DNA from: JAAYRQ01 sp035647815
GTDB taxonomy: Bacteria > Bacillota > Syntrophomonadia > Syntrophomonadales > Syntrophomonadaceae
Length of the DNA: 64,000 nt
Reading direction: 5' to 3'
NCBI GenBank assembly: GCA_035647815.1
Contig: DASRMR010000006.1
Coordinates: 1-64,000 of the forward strand
Both the position numbers and the translations under genes were made by a program. This document shows positions 27,812 to 35,792 of the stretch, piece after piece; position 1 is the stretch's first letter, and each line of letters starts with the position of its first letter. A model generated the notes under the pieces. It saw only the letters and a list, made by a program, of their open reading frames with translations. It was not told the origin of the DNA and ran no database searches.

Positions 27812-27861
27812 AACCGCAATAATAGTTGCTGACAAGCTAGCAACTATTATTGCGGTTTTTT
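27812..27861 (+). terminator. tRNA-Arg terminator overlapping the end of modC
   Basis: A perfect 19-bp stem (27812-27830 with 27839-27857), an eight-base loop and TTTTTT. The 3' arm contains the last codons and stop of the convergent molybdate ATPase gene, whose stop lies at 27847-27849. The stem is unusually long for the region. Confidence 0.9.
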
Positions 27862-28902
27862 AAAAACATGTACTGCAGAAGCCTTGAAAACTGCAAATGC
27901 CTTTTGCCCTGTTTCTAGTTGCATTTCTTCAACAGCTTGCTTAGTTACTAGTACAACTAACGGGATGCCGGCATCAAGGATTAATTTAACAAAGGCTCCT
28001 TGTGGTAATATCTTAATAATCTGAACATCCAACATGTTTCGAGCACTGCTAGAGAACTTTTCTCTAGTGATTATTATGTCCTCCGGCCGTATGGCAAACT
28101 GAACTTTTCCTTCCAATTCTGAAACTACACTAATACTAACTTGACCAATATTAACATGAGGTCCGTTTTCACCATTAATAAGTTCACCACTATATATGTT
28201 TTCCATGCCGACGAATTCAGCTACAAATTTTGAGTTAGGCTTTTGAAACACTTCTTGCGGTGTACCTATTTCTACTATTTCACCATCTTTCATAATCCCT
28301 ACTCGATCAGCGAGAACAAAAGCTTCGTTAAAATCATGAGTGATATGTATAGTAGTAGTTTTTACTTGTTGATGAATACTCTTTAGCTCTTGCTGAAATA
28401 GTTCTTTACTGCGTGGATCAAGAGCACTTAAGGGCTCATCTAACAATAAAACTTCCGGCTCTGTAACTAGAGCTCTAGCAAGAGCTACTCTTTGTTGTTC
28501 ACCACCACTTAATGTTAATGGGTGACGTTTTAATAGATTGTCTATGTTTAGTAATTCTGTGATTTGTTTAAGCTTTTGATTAATAATTTTAGCAGGAACC
28601 TTTTTTAGTTTCAAAGCAAAAACAATATTGCCTTGCACATCAAGATTTGGAAACAACATGTAATCCTGATAAACAAAACCGATATTACGTTCTTCTGGTG
28701 ATTTTGAAGTTACATTACAATCATTAAGCCAGACTTCACCTTTATCCGGTTTGTACATTCCTGAAATTATTTCGAGTATAACTGTTTTACCTGCCCCTGT
28801 TGGTCCAAGTATTACAAAATATTCGTTATCATTTATGTTTAAATTAATGTTTTTTAAGTTGAAATCACTAAGACGTTTATAAACATTGTTTAAAGTAATC
28901 AT
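27847..28902 (-). CDS. Molybdate/tungstate ABC transporter ATP-binding protein
   Basis: A 351-residue ModC/WtpC-type ATPase. It shows Walker A GPTGAGKT, signature LSGGEQQR, Walker B VLLLDEP and the switch histidine ITHD. After residue 240 comes a TOBE/MOP-like domain (IRPEDIIIT and beyond), typical of oxyanion importers. Last gene of the operon after the permease. Its stop is inside the hairpin of the tRNA terminator from the other strand. The TOBE domain is clearly similar to the C-terminal domain of the regulator at 31002. Molybdate versus tungstate cannot be decided. Confidence 0.88.
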   Translation of the reverse strand: MITLNNVYKRLSDFNLKNINLNINDNEYFVILGPTGAGKTVILEIISGMYKPDKGEVWLNDCNVTSKSPEERNIGFVYQDYMLFPNLDVQGNIVFALKLKKVPAKIINQKLKQITELLNIDNLLKRHPLTLSGGEQQRVALARALVTEPEVLLLDEPLSALDPRSKELFQQELKSIHQQVKTTTIHITHDFNEAFVLADRVGIMKDGEIVEIGTPQEVFQKPNSKFVAEFVGMENIYSGELINGENGPHVNIGQVSISVVSELEGKVQFAIRPEDIIITREKFSSSARNMLDVQIIKILPQGAFVKLILDAGIPLVVLVTKQAVEEMQLETGQKAFAVFKASAVHVFKKPQ

Positions 28903-28917
28903 TTTATGCTCCTAACC

Positions 28918-29778
28918 TTAGCTGATACGTGATGCTTGGGTATTCCTGCCACCTACAAGTTCAAAAATGAAAAGTGAAATTATTGAAATTACAATCAAAC
29001 ATGTGGCAGCTCCCATAGCCGTTTCAAGGTTACCAATAGACATATTCAAATACAATGCAACTGGTAATGTTTCAGTTACCATTCGTGTTGCTCCAGCAAC
29101 CATAAGTGTACAGCCGAATTCTCCAATAGCTCTAGACCAACTTATTACTAAACCGGCAATAATTCCGTTTTTGGCGTTGGGCAAAGTTATCTTATAAAAC
29201 GCCTGCCACTGTGTGCAGCCTAAAGTACGAGCTACAAACTCTAGGCGCGGATCAATCTCTGCAAAAGCAGTTTGTAAAATCCTAATCATATAAGGTGTAA
29301 TAATAAAGAATTGCGCTAGAATAATTCCATTTACAGAAAAAACAAAATTCAAACCCCGTTCAGCTAGTATTGCACCAAATGGTGTAGTAGCAAAAAGAAG
29401 TAACAAAGCTACCCCAGAAACTAGTGGAGGAAGAGATATGGGAATGTTCAAGACTACATTTATTATTTTTCGTCCTGGAATCTTAAAACGCTCTAGACCA
29501 TAAGCTACTGGTATAGCGAAGGCCAAACAAATAAATGTTGAAGTAATCGAGGTCAATATGCTAAGCCGAATAGCAAATTGTATTTCCTCCCCTGATATAC
29601 TTTCTAAGATTCCTCCAAGTCCTTTCCATACAATATTTCCTAGAGCTGTAAGAAAGAAAAGGAATAAAACTAAAGTAACTAAAACAATAAAACCTTGAAA
29701 GACCTTATTGCTTATAGCATTTGAGTATTTTTTTATCGCTATCTTATTATAAGCATCAGAATTGTGATTCAAGTTCAT
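28918..29778 (-). CDS. Molybdate/tungstate ABC transporter permease
   Basis: A 286-residue membrane protein with six predicted segments and the permease EAA loop (AEIDPRLEFVARTLGCTQ, then ITLPNAKNGIIAGL). The following SRAIGEFGCTLMVAGAT is typical of ModB/WtpB permeases. Sixteen bases separate it from the ATPase gene. The region between it and the binding-protein gene holds a conspicuous inverted repeat. Confidence 0.9.
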   Translation of the reverse strand: MNLNHNSDAYNKIAIKKYSNAISNKVFQGFIVLVTLVLFLFFLTALGNIVWKGLGGILESISGEEIQFAIRLSILTSITSTFICLAFAIPVAYGLERFKIPGRKIINVVLNIPISLPPLVSGVALLLLFATTPFGAILAERGLNFVFSVNGIILAQFFIITPYMIRILQTAFAEIDPRLEFVARTLGCTQWQAFYKITLPNAKNGIIAGLVISWSRAIGEFGCTLMVAGATRMVTETLPVALYLNMSIGNLETAMGAATCLIVISIISLFIFELVGGRNTQASRIS

Positions 29779-29816
29779 AATTATCTCCTTGTTAAGATAA
29801 GCTTTGTAACATCGTT

Positions 29817-29872
29817 CAAAGTACGCTAGAGTTTATTTTTTTAATTTCGAGCTTGAACCATAGCGTACTTTG
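29817..29872 (-). repeat. 12-bp inverted repeat between binding-protein and permease genes
   Basis: CAAAGTACGCTA and TAGCGTACTTTG flank a 32-base loop. No T run follows on the minus strand, so it is not a classic terminator. In the mRNA it could protect or attenuate the message so that the binding protein is made in excess of the permease, a common arrangement in ABC operons. Confidence 0.55.
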
Positions 29873-29896
29873 GTATGCACTTAATCTAATTTTTAA

Positions 29897-30718
29897 TTAT
29901 ATTGTCTTGAAACCGTGTTTAGTAAATATAGCTTTAGCCTCTTCTGAGTTTAGATAATCAACAAATAATTGGGCAAGTTCCTTATTTTCAGTAAAGTTTA
30001 GTAAACATGCTGGAACACTATCAATTACATTTTGTTCTTCCGGAATAGTGACAATTTCTATATCCTTAGCATTAACCCCGTTATCTTCCCAAATCAATCC
30101 GGCATCACATTGTTTCATAGCTATTTGGGTTACTATTTCATTTACAGTAACACCTCTGGCGACTACATTGGCATTAATATCTTCTAATAAATTGTTCTTT
30201 TCAAATATTTTTGCGCCCCTTTTGCCAATAGCATTTGATTCTGCATCTCCAAGTACTAATCTAACACCTGGTTTAGCCATGTCTTCAAGAGATGTAATTT
30301 CAGCAGGGTTGCCTTTAGGAACTCCTATAGCTGGAATATGATATACAATTTCATCATATTTATCAGTAAAATCCTTTTCCATAGCTATTTTGGCATCATT
30401 AACTGAACCACCCACAAAGACATCACCTATTTTATTGATATCCATTTGACCGAGTAAGGTAGCACCACCAGCATAGTTCATGTTAACTGTTGCGCCATAT
30501 TTCTCTTCAAATGCTTGACCTATCTCATCCATAGCTTTACTTAAACCAGCTCCACTATGAACAATCAAGCTCTCCCCTTGATATTCCAAGGCTTTTCCAT
30601 CGTTGTCATTGTTGTCAACCGGATCAACCGGAGCTTTATTCCCGCAACCTACTAAGGCGAATAGAAACACCAAAAGCATCAATGGTACAATGATTTTTTT
30701 ACCTACTTGTTTTCCCAT
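29897..30718 (-). CDS. Molybdate/tungstate-binding lipoprotein (ModA-like)
   Basis: A 273-residue periplasmic-type binding protein. The signal peptide ends at a lipobox LVGCG, so it should be lipid-anchored outside the membrane. The mature part begins with a Pro/Asp/Asn-rich linker and then LIVHSGAGLSKAMDEIGQAF. The next block, MNYAGGATLLGQM, is of the oxyanion-binding ModA pattern. The ATG at 30716-30718 has GGGAGG seven bases before. First gene of the modABC-like operon, divergent from the HTH-TOBE regulator. Confidence 0.88.
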   Translation of the reverse strand: MGKQVGKKIIVPLMLLVFLFALVGCGNKAPVDPVDNNDNDGKALEYQGESLIVHSGAGLSKAMDEIGQAFEEKYGATVNMNYAGGATLLGQMDINKIGDVFVGGSVNDAKIAMEKDFTDKYDEIVYHIPAIGVPKGNPAEITSLEDMAKPGVRLVLGDAESNAIGKRGAKIFEKNNLLEDINANVVARGVTVNEIVTQIAMKQCDAGLIWEDNGVNAKDIEIVTIPEEQNVIDSVPACLLNFTENKELAQLFVDYLNSEEAKAIFTKHGFKTI

Positions 30719-31001
30719 AATCTTTCCTCCCATTTTTTTAATTTAATACCAAGCTGGTCAAATACATATCCAGAATACAAGATAACTAACTGAACACAAC
30801 AGTAACCAACCAGACCTAATTAGCATTAGTCTATTATTGATATCACTTTATGTCAATTGATTTCATGATTTTAAATTCTTCAACATGATAAATCTAATGT
30901 TTATATAACTACTCAGTTTTAAATTTAGTTTACCATTGTATTTGTTTATTTATTTTATAAATGATAAAGTTAATTAAATAATAAGCAAAGAAGGTTAGAT
31001 A

Positions 31002-31523
31002 ATGAGCAAAGATATATTATATACGGCAGATGAAATTGCACAAAAGCTGCAGATAACTAAAGGTACGGTATATGAAATGATTAAACGTGGAGATCTTGAC
31101 GCTTATCATATAGGAAGACATATTCGAGTATCTGCTGAACAATTTGAAATTTTTCTGATAAAATCAAAAGGTACTGAAAATGTTTATGAAGCACAAATAG
31201 TTAAAAACGAAGATGAAACTCTTGCTGAAATTGGATCAGTAAAAATAAATGTTGATACTGATTTTGAAGGATCCGTAAAAATTGCTATCCGACCAGAAGA
31301 CATCATCTTAAGTAAAGGAACATTTTTGAGCAGTGCTAGAAATGTACATAAGGGAGTAATAACCGACATTACTGAAGATGAAGGTCGTGCAAAAGTAGTT
31401 GTTGATATCGGTATTCCTATCGTTGCTCTAATAACTAAAAAATCTTTAGATGAAATGGAGCTTGAAAACGGTGTAGAACTATATGCTATTTTCAAAACTA
31501 TGGCTGCAAAAGTATATAGATAA
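31002..31523 (+). CDS. HTH-TOBE fusion regulator of molybdate/tungstate transport
   Basis: A 173-residue protein. The first 50 residues are an excisionase/MerR-like winged helix (TADEIAQKLQITKGTVYEMI, then HIGRHIRVS). Residues about 90-172 form a TOBE-like oxyanion domain nearly parallel in pattern to the C-terminus of the ATPase at 27847: IRPEDIILS against IRPEDIIIT, SSARN in both, and IVALITKKSLDEMEL against VVLVTKQAVEEMQL. It probably binds molybdate or tungstate and controls the divergent operon. It is analogous in layout to tungstate regulators with HTH and TOBE domains. Regulation is inferred. Confidence 0.8.
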   Translation: MSKDILYTADEIAQKLQITKGTVYEMIKRGDLDAYHIGRHIRVSAEQFEIFLIKSKGTENVYEAQIVKNEDETLAEIGSVKINVDTDFEGSVKIAIRPEDIILSKGTFLSSARNVHKGVITDITEDEGRAKVVVDIGIPIVALITKKSLDEMELENGVELYAIFKTMAAKVYR

Positions 31524-31571
31524 TAGATGAATCTGTCATCTGCAATTAGAGGAAATACTGGAGCCATAGTT

Positions 31572-32324
31572 TTATTCCACCCGAGTCCATTTCTTTAATG
31601 GCCGGACAGTTAGAAATTCTAAAATTACCAATATGATAAGCAGTACTACTACCCAGGCAAATAGAGCTTCCGTTTCCAGATATGCCCGAGAAATAAATAT
31701 TCTTTGCCCCATCCCATCTGCAGCACCTAGCATTTCAGCCATGATTGTTAATCGCACAGATGATGCCATTCCGAGTGAAAAGCCTGTAATAAGATGACCC
31801 CGCATACCTGGCAAGTATATTTTGCTCAACTTTTTTAATGATGGCATATGATATACATCCGCCATTTCCTTTAATGTGGGATCTATTGAATGTATACCCG
31901 CCTGCACATTCTTGTACATGACAGGAGATACCAACAATGCTACTAAAAAAACCGTCATTTTTGTTCCCATGCCAAACCAAACCATGGCCATAGTTACAAA
32001 TATGATAGCTGGTACAGATAGTAAAAATACGATTAAGGGTTGGAGCAACAGGCCTACTCTTCTGAATATCCCTGCTATCACACCAGTAACAGAGCCAATA
32101 GCTAGTCCCAGGAATAGACCGGTAATTTGCCTTGTAAATGTAATCTTCAGATTTGCAGCTAATTCACCACTGGCTGCAATTGCAATAAGAGCTTGTAATG
32201 TTTCAATAGGCGATGGTACGACTACTGAACTATATCGCATAGATAACAACTGCCAAGCAATCATAATCAAACCAACACCAAGTGCATACCATATTCGGTT
32301 ATTTGTCGTAGAAGAATTTATCAT
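31572..32324 (-). CDS. ABC importer permease, SsuC/TauC type
   Basis: A 250-residue membrane protein with five or six segments and the EAA loop IDPTLKEMADVYHMPSLKKL followed by YLPGMRGHLITGFSLGM, as in nitrate/sulfonate/taurine-class permeases. It is the last gene of the six-gene cassette and overlaps the end of the binding-protein gene by 26 bases. The ribosome binding site GGAGG is 11 bases before the ATG. The substrate is unknown. Confidence 0.88.
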   Translation of the reverse strand: MINSSTTNNRIWYALGVGLIMIAWQLLSMRYSSVVVPSPIETLQALIAIAASGELAANLKITFTRQITGLFLGLAIGSVTGVIAGIFRRVGLLLQPLIVFLLSVPAIIFVTMAMVWFGMGTKMTVFLVALLVSPVMYKNVQAGIHSIDPTLKEMADVYHMPSLKKLSKIYLPGMRGHLITGFSLGMASSVRLTIMAEMLGAADGMGQRIFISRAYLETEALFAWVVVLLIILVILEFLTVRPLKKWTRVE

Positions 32325-33312
32325 CCGGTAGCTGGCCTCCGAATACTTTGATATCTACTGTCGTAGTTAATTCTTTAAAAAAATCTATAACTTCCTCTTT
32401 ACATTCTAGAGCAGGTTTAGGATCTAGACGAGCATATTGGATTGATTGCGCCACAGCCATAGCTTTCATAGTTGGTACATGTTTCTCAACGATAGGCCCT
32501 ACTTCTGTTCCATGTTCATTAACCCATCCTGCTTCATCTATATAAGCTTTCTCAAATACCGAAATTTGTTCAGATGAAATTTCACTTCCATTTACGACAA
32601 CAATCCCAGCCATAGGGAAACTTTTATCTTTTTGACCAGGTAGCTTACCCCATTCCTCTGTCAAATCCAACACTCGGTTGATTTTTATATCAGCTTTTTT
32701 TGCATTCATTGCAGCTATACTAGATTGTGGCTCATTTAAAATAGCATATTTGATTTCCCCAGAAGCAATACGCTGTGAAGCTTCTGCCATATCGAGATAA
32801 GTAATCGTAAGGTCTGTATCTGGATCTATATTATTCTTAATTAAGAGATGCCGGAAAACATGATCATGTATTCCGCCTTTTCCTGATACGATAACTTCTT
32901 TCCCTTTTAGATCCTGCAAAGATACGATATCATCCTCTGTGCTCATAACATAAAGCATACCCCATACAGTAACCATATGAAGTTGAGTATCCATACCTTT
33001 GTTATACATTAGGAGTGCATTGCTTATAGGTGTACTACAAAAATCTATTTCCTTAGCAGTGATCATCGCCGTAAGTTGCTCGAGGTTTTGCCACGGTTTT
33101 AATATAATATTGTTGTTTTTCTCACTCATCGTTGCTAATGGATAAGTTACTGGACCGGGAGCACTGCCAATCTTTAAATCAAGTTCTTCAAATGAAATTG
33201 GAGTTGTGTCGGTTTTTGCTGGTTCATTAGATTCAGTACCCCCACCGCACCCCACTACACTTATGATTAGAACCAGGGAAATTATTAGAGATAAAACTTT
33301 CCTTTTCATCAT
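32299..33312 (-). CDS. Solute-binding lipoprotein, NMT1/SsuA type
   Basis: A 337-residue protein with a signal peptide and lipobox VVGCGG, followed by a short acidic linker. The body has the NMT1-type pattern: DLKGKEVIVSGKGGIHDHVF, then AEASQRIASGEIKYAILNEP. It should capture a solute for the permease at 31572 and the ATPase at 33233. The signal peptide is encoded inside the end of the ATPase gene (80-base overlap). GGAGAGAGG before the ATG confirms the start. The cargo cannot be deduced. Confidence 0.88.
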   Translation of the reverse strand: MMKRKVLSLIISLVLIISVVGCGGGTESNEPAKTDTTPISFEELDLKIGSAPGPVTYPLATMSEKNNNIILKPWQNLEQLTAMITAKEIDFCSTPISNALLMYNKGMDTQLHMVTVWGMLYVMSTEDDIVSLQDLKGKEVIVSGKGGIHDHVFRHLLIKNNIDPDTDLTITYLDMAEASQRIASGEIKYAILNEPQSSIAAMNAKKADIKINRVLDLTEEWGKLPGQKDKSFPMAGIVVVNGSEISSEQISVFEKAYIDEAGWVNEHGTEVGPIVEKHVPTMKAMAVAQSIQYARLDPKPALECKEEVIDFFKELTTTVDIKVFGGQLPDDKFFYDK

Positions 33313-34030
33313 TTTGCCTCTCTCCTTTTTTGTTATTTTGTTTTGCCCATATAATCCTTTCTTCTAGTTTGCTTTTATATTCTGGATTCTTCTTGTCTTT
33401 GGCATTCACTGCCACATCTATAATTAGACGACAAGGTCTGTCATCTAAAACTATGATGCGATCACTTAATTTAATAGCTTCCTGCATATCGTGCGTTACC
33501 ATAACAGTAGTACATTTGTGCCAATTTTTAAGTGATAGAATTAAATCTTGCATTTCTGTTTTTAGTGATTCATCAAGTCCTGAAAATGGTTCATCTAGCA
33601 ATAGCAAATCAGGTTGAGTTACAAAAGCACGACCAATGGAAACACGTTGTTTCATTCCTCCACTTAATTGTTCTGGATAATATTTTCCAAATTTCTCTAG
33701 TCCAATTCTGGGCAAGAGTTGCCGCACAACATTTTTTCTCCATCTTGAACTTTTTTTAAAATTGTAAAGCCCTACCTCCATGTTTTGCTCTACCGTCATC
33801 CATGGCAACAGACGGGGCTCCTGGAACACATAGGCTAATTGCTCATTATTTGAGGTAATGGAACCATAATTTGGCTTTAATATACCTGCAATAATATTTA
33901 AAATGCTAGATTTCCCAACACCTGAAGGGCCGAAGAGGCATATCGATTGGTTTATTTCTCCCTTTATACTAAAATTATCAAGCACTTCTAATTTTTCATA
34001 ACTTAATGAAACATTTTGCAGTTTAAACAC
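33233..34030 (-). CDS. ABC importer ATPase, SsuB/TauB type
   Basis: A 265-residue ATPase with Walker A GPSGVGKSS, the Q-loop FQEPRLLPW typical of the nitrate/taurine class, signature LSGGMKQR, Walker B LLLLDEP and switch histidine VTHD. The last 27 residues come from the 80-base overlap with the lipoprotein gene and are atypical. The stop seems to have been lost or shifted into the next gene. It powers the importer encoded by the following two genes. Confidence 0.9.
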   Translation of the reverse strand: MFKLQNVSLSYEKLEVLDNFSIKGEINQSICLFGPSGVGKSSILNIIAGILKPNYGSITSNNEQLAYVFQEPRLLPWMTVEQNMEVGLYNFKKSSRWRKNVVRQLLPRIGLEKFGKYYPEQLSGGMKQRVSIGRAFVTQPDLLLLDEPFSGLDESLKTEMQDLILSLKNWHKCTTVMVTHDMQEAIKLSDRIIVLDDRPCRLIIDVAVNAKDKKNPEYKSKLEERIIWAKQNNKKGERQNDEKESFISNNFPGSNHKCSGVRWGY

Positions 34031-34042
34031 TGTATACCTCCT

Positions 34043-34918
34043 TTACGACTCGCTATTTCTCATGGCTTCACGAAAGTCGTTCCATCCAGCCCACTTAAGT
34101 GATATATCATCTCTTTTAATAATTTCAGAAGGTTCATTTCCTGGTGCAACCGGGATAAAGGCTTGCTGGCTGAGGAAAGTTTGAACTTTGGGTGATAGCA
34201 GAAAATCACCTAGTTTTAGCAAGTTTTCCTCTGACCCTTTTTTCCAAGCTATCATCTGAGGCATACATAGTAGTCCATCGTTTGGCCAAATCATTTTAAT
34301 ATTTTGGGTCTCTGAAATTTTGCCAAATGTTATATTCGCAATTCCCAAAGCAAATTCTCCATTTTTTACTGCTTGGATAACATTAGGCGGCATTCCCTTA
34401 TAAGTAATATTTTCATCAACTATATGTGCCTTGCTAGGATTCTGATGTTTAAGAATCGCCCGGATAACTTTTGGAGCAATATGTTCTTTCCCAGGCATTA
34501 AGATACGTCCCTTCCATTTTGAATCCAAAAGTTCATTCCAAGTACGGGGAAGTTCTGCAGCAGCCGTATATTCTGGATTATAGAAAATGACAAATGGAAC
34601 TATACCAAAAGTATGGAAATACCCCTGGGGATCTACAAATCCCATATCTTCTAGTGTTTTACTAATTGGAAAACGATTCACGGTGCTCATCATTTGTCCC
34701 CGCATCTCTTCATCCGTTTGCATAGCAAGCTCTGGTATAAATCCGATCAAGATATCTGCATTCTTTATATCAGCTTCTCGCTCACTTCCAGACCCATGTG
34801 CATTTTTAATTTCTATTTTATCTTTATAATTTTTTTGATTAGCTTCGAAATGCTCTCCCAACATCTCTTCGAAACGTCTGTTTATATTGATCGGTAACTG
34901 AATCTGCACTTTAATCAT
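34043..34918 (-). CDS. Solute-binding-protein fold without signal peptide
   Basis: A 291-residue protein resembling extracellular solute-binding proteins of the iron/spermidine type: FGIVPFVIFYNPEY, LPRTWNELLDSKWKGRI, FALGIANITFGK and a C-terminal DFLLSPKVQTFLSQQAF. It begins MIKVQIQLPININ, with no hydrophobic signal or lipobox, and no in-frame start upstream restores one. It is therefore probably cytoplasmic, or anchored by a partner. It lies between two ABC ATPase genes. A cytoplasmic carrier or sensor for the imported compound is a reasonable guess but unproven. Confidence 0.75.
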   Translation of the reverse strand: MIKVQIQLPININRRFEEMLGEHFEANQKNYKDKIEIKNAHGSGSEREADIKNADILIGFIPELAMQTDEEMRGQMMSTVNRFPISKTLEDMGFVDPQGYFHTFGIVPFVIFYNPEYTAAAELPRTWNELLDSKWKGRILMPGKEHIAPKVIRAILKHQNPSKAHIVDENITYKGMPPNVIQAVKNGEFALGIANITFGKISETQNIKMIWPNDGLLCMPQMIAWKKGSEENLLKLGDFLLSPKVQTFLSQQAFIPVAPGNEPSEIIKRDDISLKWAGWNDFREAMRNSES

Positions 34919-34970
34919 CTGCTATGATTTCTCCTTTCTTCGTTTATAAATTCCCACAAGAATTTTTAGA

Positions 34971-35792
34971 TTATGAATTAAAGTCTTCTAGTAGTCCACC
35001 TTTGCGCATTATAGTGCGCAGTTGATCTAGTTTGTTATCTGCTATTTCTAATTTTCGAAGGGTTCCTTCCTCTTTTGGAGTTCGCTTGATAATGTTACAT
35101 ATTCCGCCGTTTTTAATTACTAATCGTGTAGGTCCCAGCAATGCTAAAAGTGGATCGTGTGTAGTTAGAAACACTATTTTGTCTTCACCAGTTAATATTT
35201 CTATAGCTTTTCGCCTGTTGATTCCTGCGTTTTCTATTTCGTCAATCAGCACGATTGGAGCTGGTGATAATAATGCACAATCTGCAATCATCAGGGCTCG
35301 TGATTGGCCTCCACTTAGCTGTGCTACATTACTCTCCATCTTAAATTTTTCACCTGTTAATGAATTGGCCAATTCCAAAATCCATTCTATCCTCTCACTA
35401 GCATTAACTACTGACCAACAGCGGGCATGCATACTAAGAAATTCATAAACAGTCAAGTCAATGACAAAATTCATATTCTGCGAAAGCTGAGCTACAATTC
35501 TTTTCCTCGTAGCTCTTTTCCTATCTTTTTTAGAAATTTCATTATTAATCATTACTTTTCTGCCAGTTGGTGTATTTCCATTAGCTATACATTCGATATC
35601 TTCTAGAAGTCGACTTTTACCACTTCCAGTCGGCCCCACGATGGCAATAGTTTCTCCCGGATAAAATGATAGTGGTTCAAATAGTTCCGGTTCTCCATTT
35701 TTACTATATCCAGGGTATAAGGTGATCGTTTTAACTTCCTGGTTAAGTTGGTTCTGTATATCATTTTTTAAAGCAAGAGATTTATTACCCAT
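34971..35792 (-). CDS. Stand-alone ABC-type ATPase of the cassette
   Basis: A 273-residue ABC domain with Walker A GPTGSGKSR, signature LSGGQSRAL and switch histidine TTHD. Its Walker B is IVLIDEIEN, where the usual proline after DE is isoleucine. No cognate permease is beside it (the importer has its own ATPase), so a soluble role such as driving cofactor or metal transfer is possible. Its ATG overlaps the stop of the GTPase gene (TAATG), implying coupled synthesis with that GTPase. The family is not recognised. Confidence 0.75.
   Translation of the reverse strand: MGNKSLALKNDIQNQLNQEVKTITLYPGYSKNGEPELFEPLSFYPGETIAIVGPTGSGKSRLLEDIECIANGNTPTGRKVMINNEISKKDRKRATRKRIVAQLSQNMNFVIDLTVYEFLSMHARCWSVVNASERIEWILELANSLTGEKFKMESNVAQLSGGQSRALMIADCALLSPAPIVLIDEIENAGINRRKAIEILTGEDKIVFLTTHDPLLALLGPTRLVIKNGGICNIIKRTPKEEGTLRKLEIADNKLDQLRTIMRKGGLLEDFNS

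Noticed and set aside
30734..31001. Molybdenum-cofactor riboswitch beside the molybdate transporter
   Set aside because: The region is AT-rich and lacks the long GC-rich multi-stem fold. The HTH-TOBE protein is a simpler regulator.
33532..33759. Plus-strand frame opposite the importer ATPase
   Set aside because: It lies antisense to conserved ABC motifs and has no start signals.
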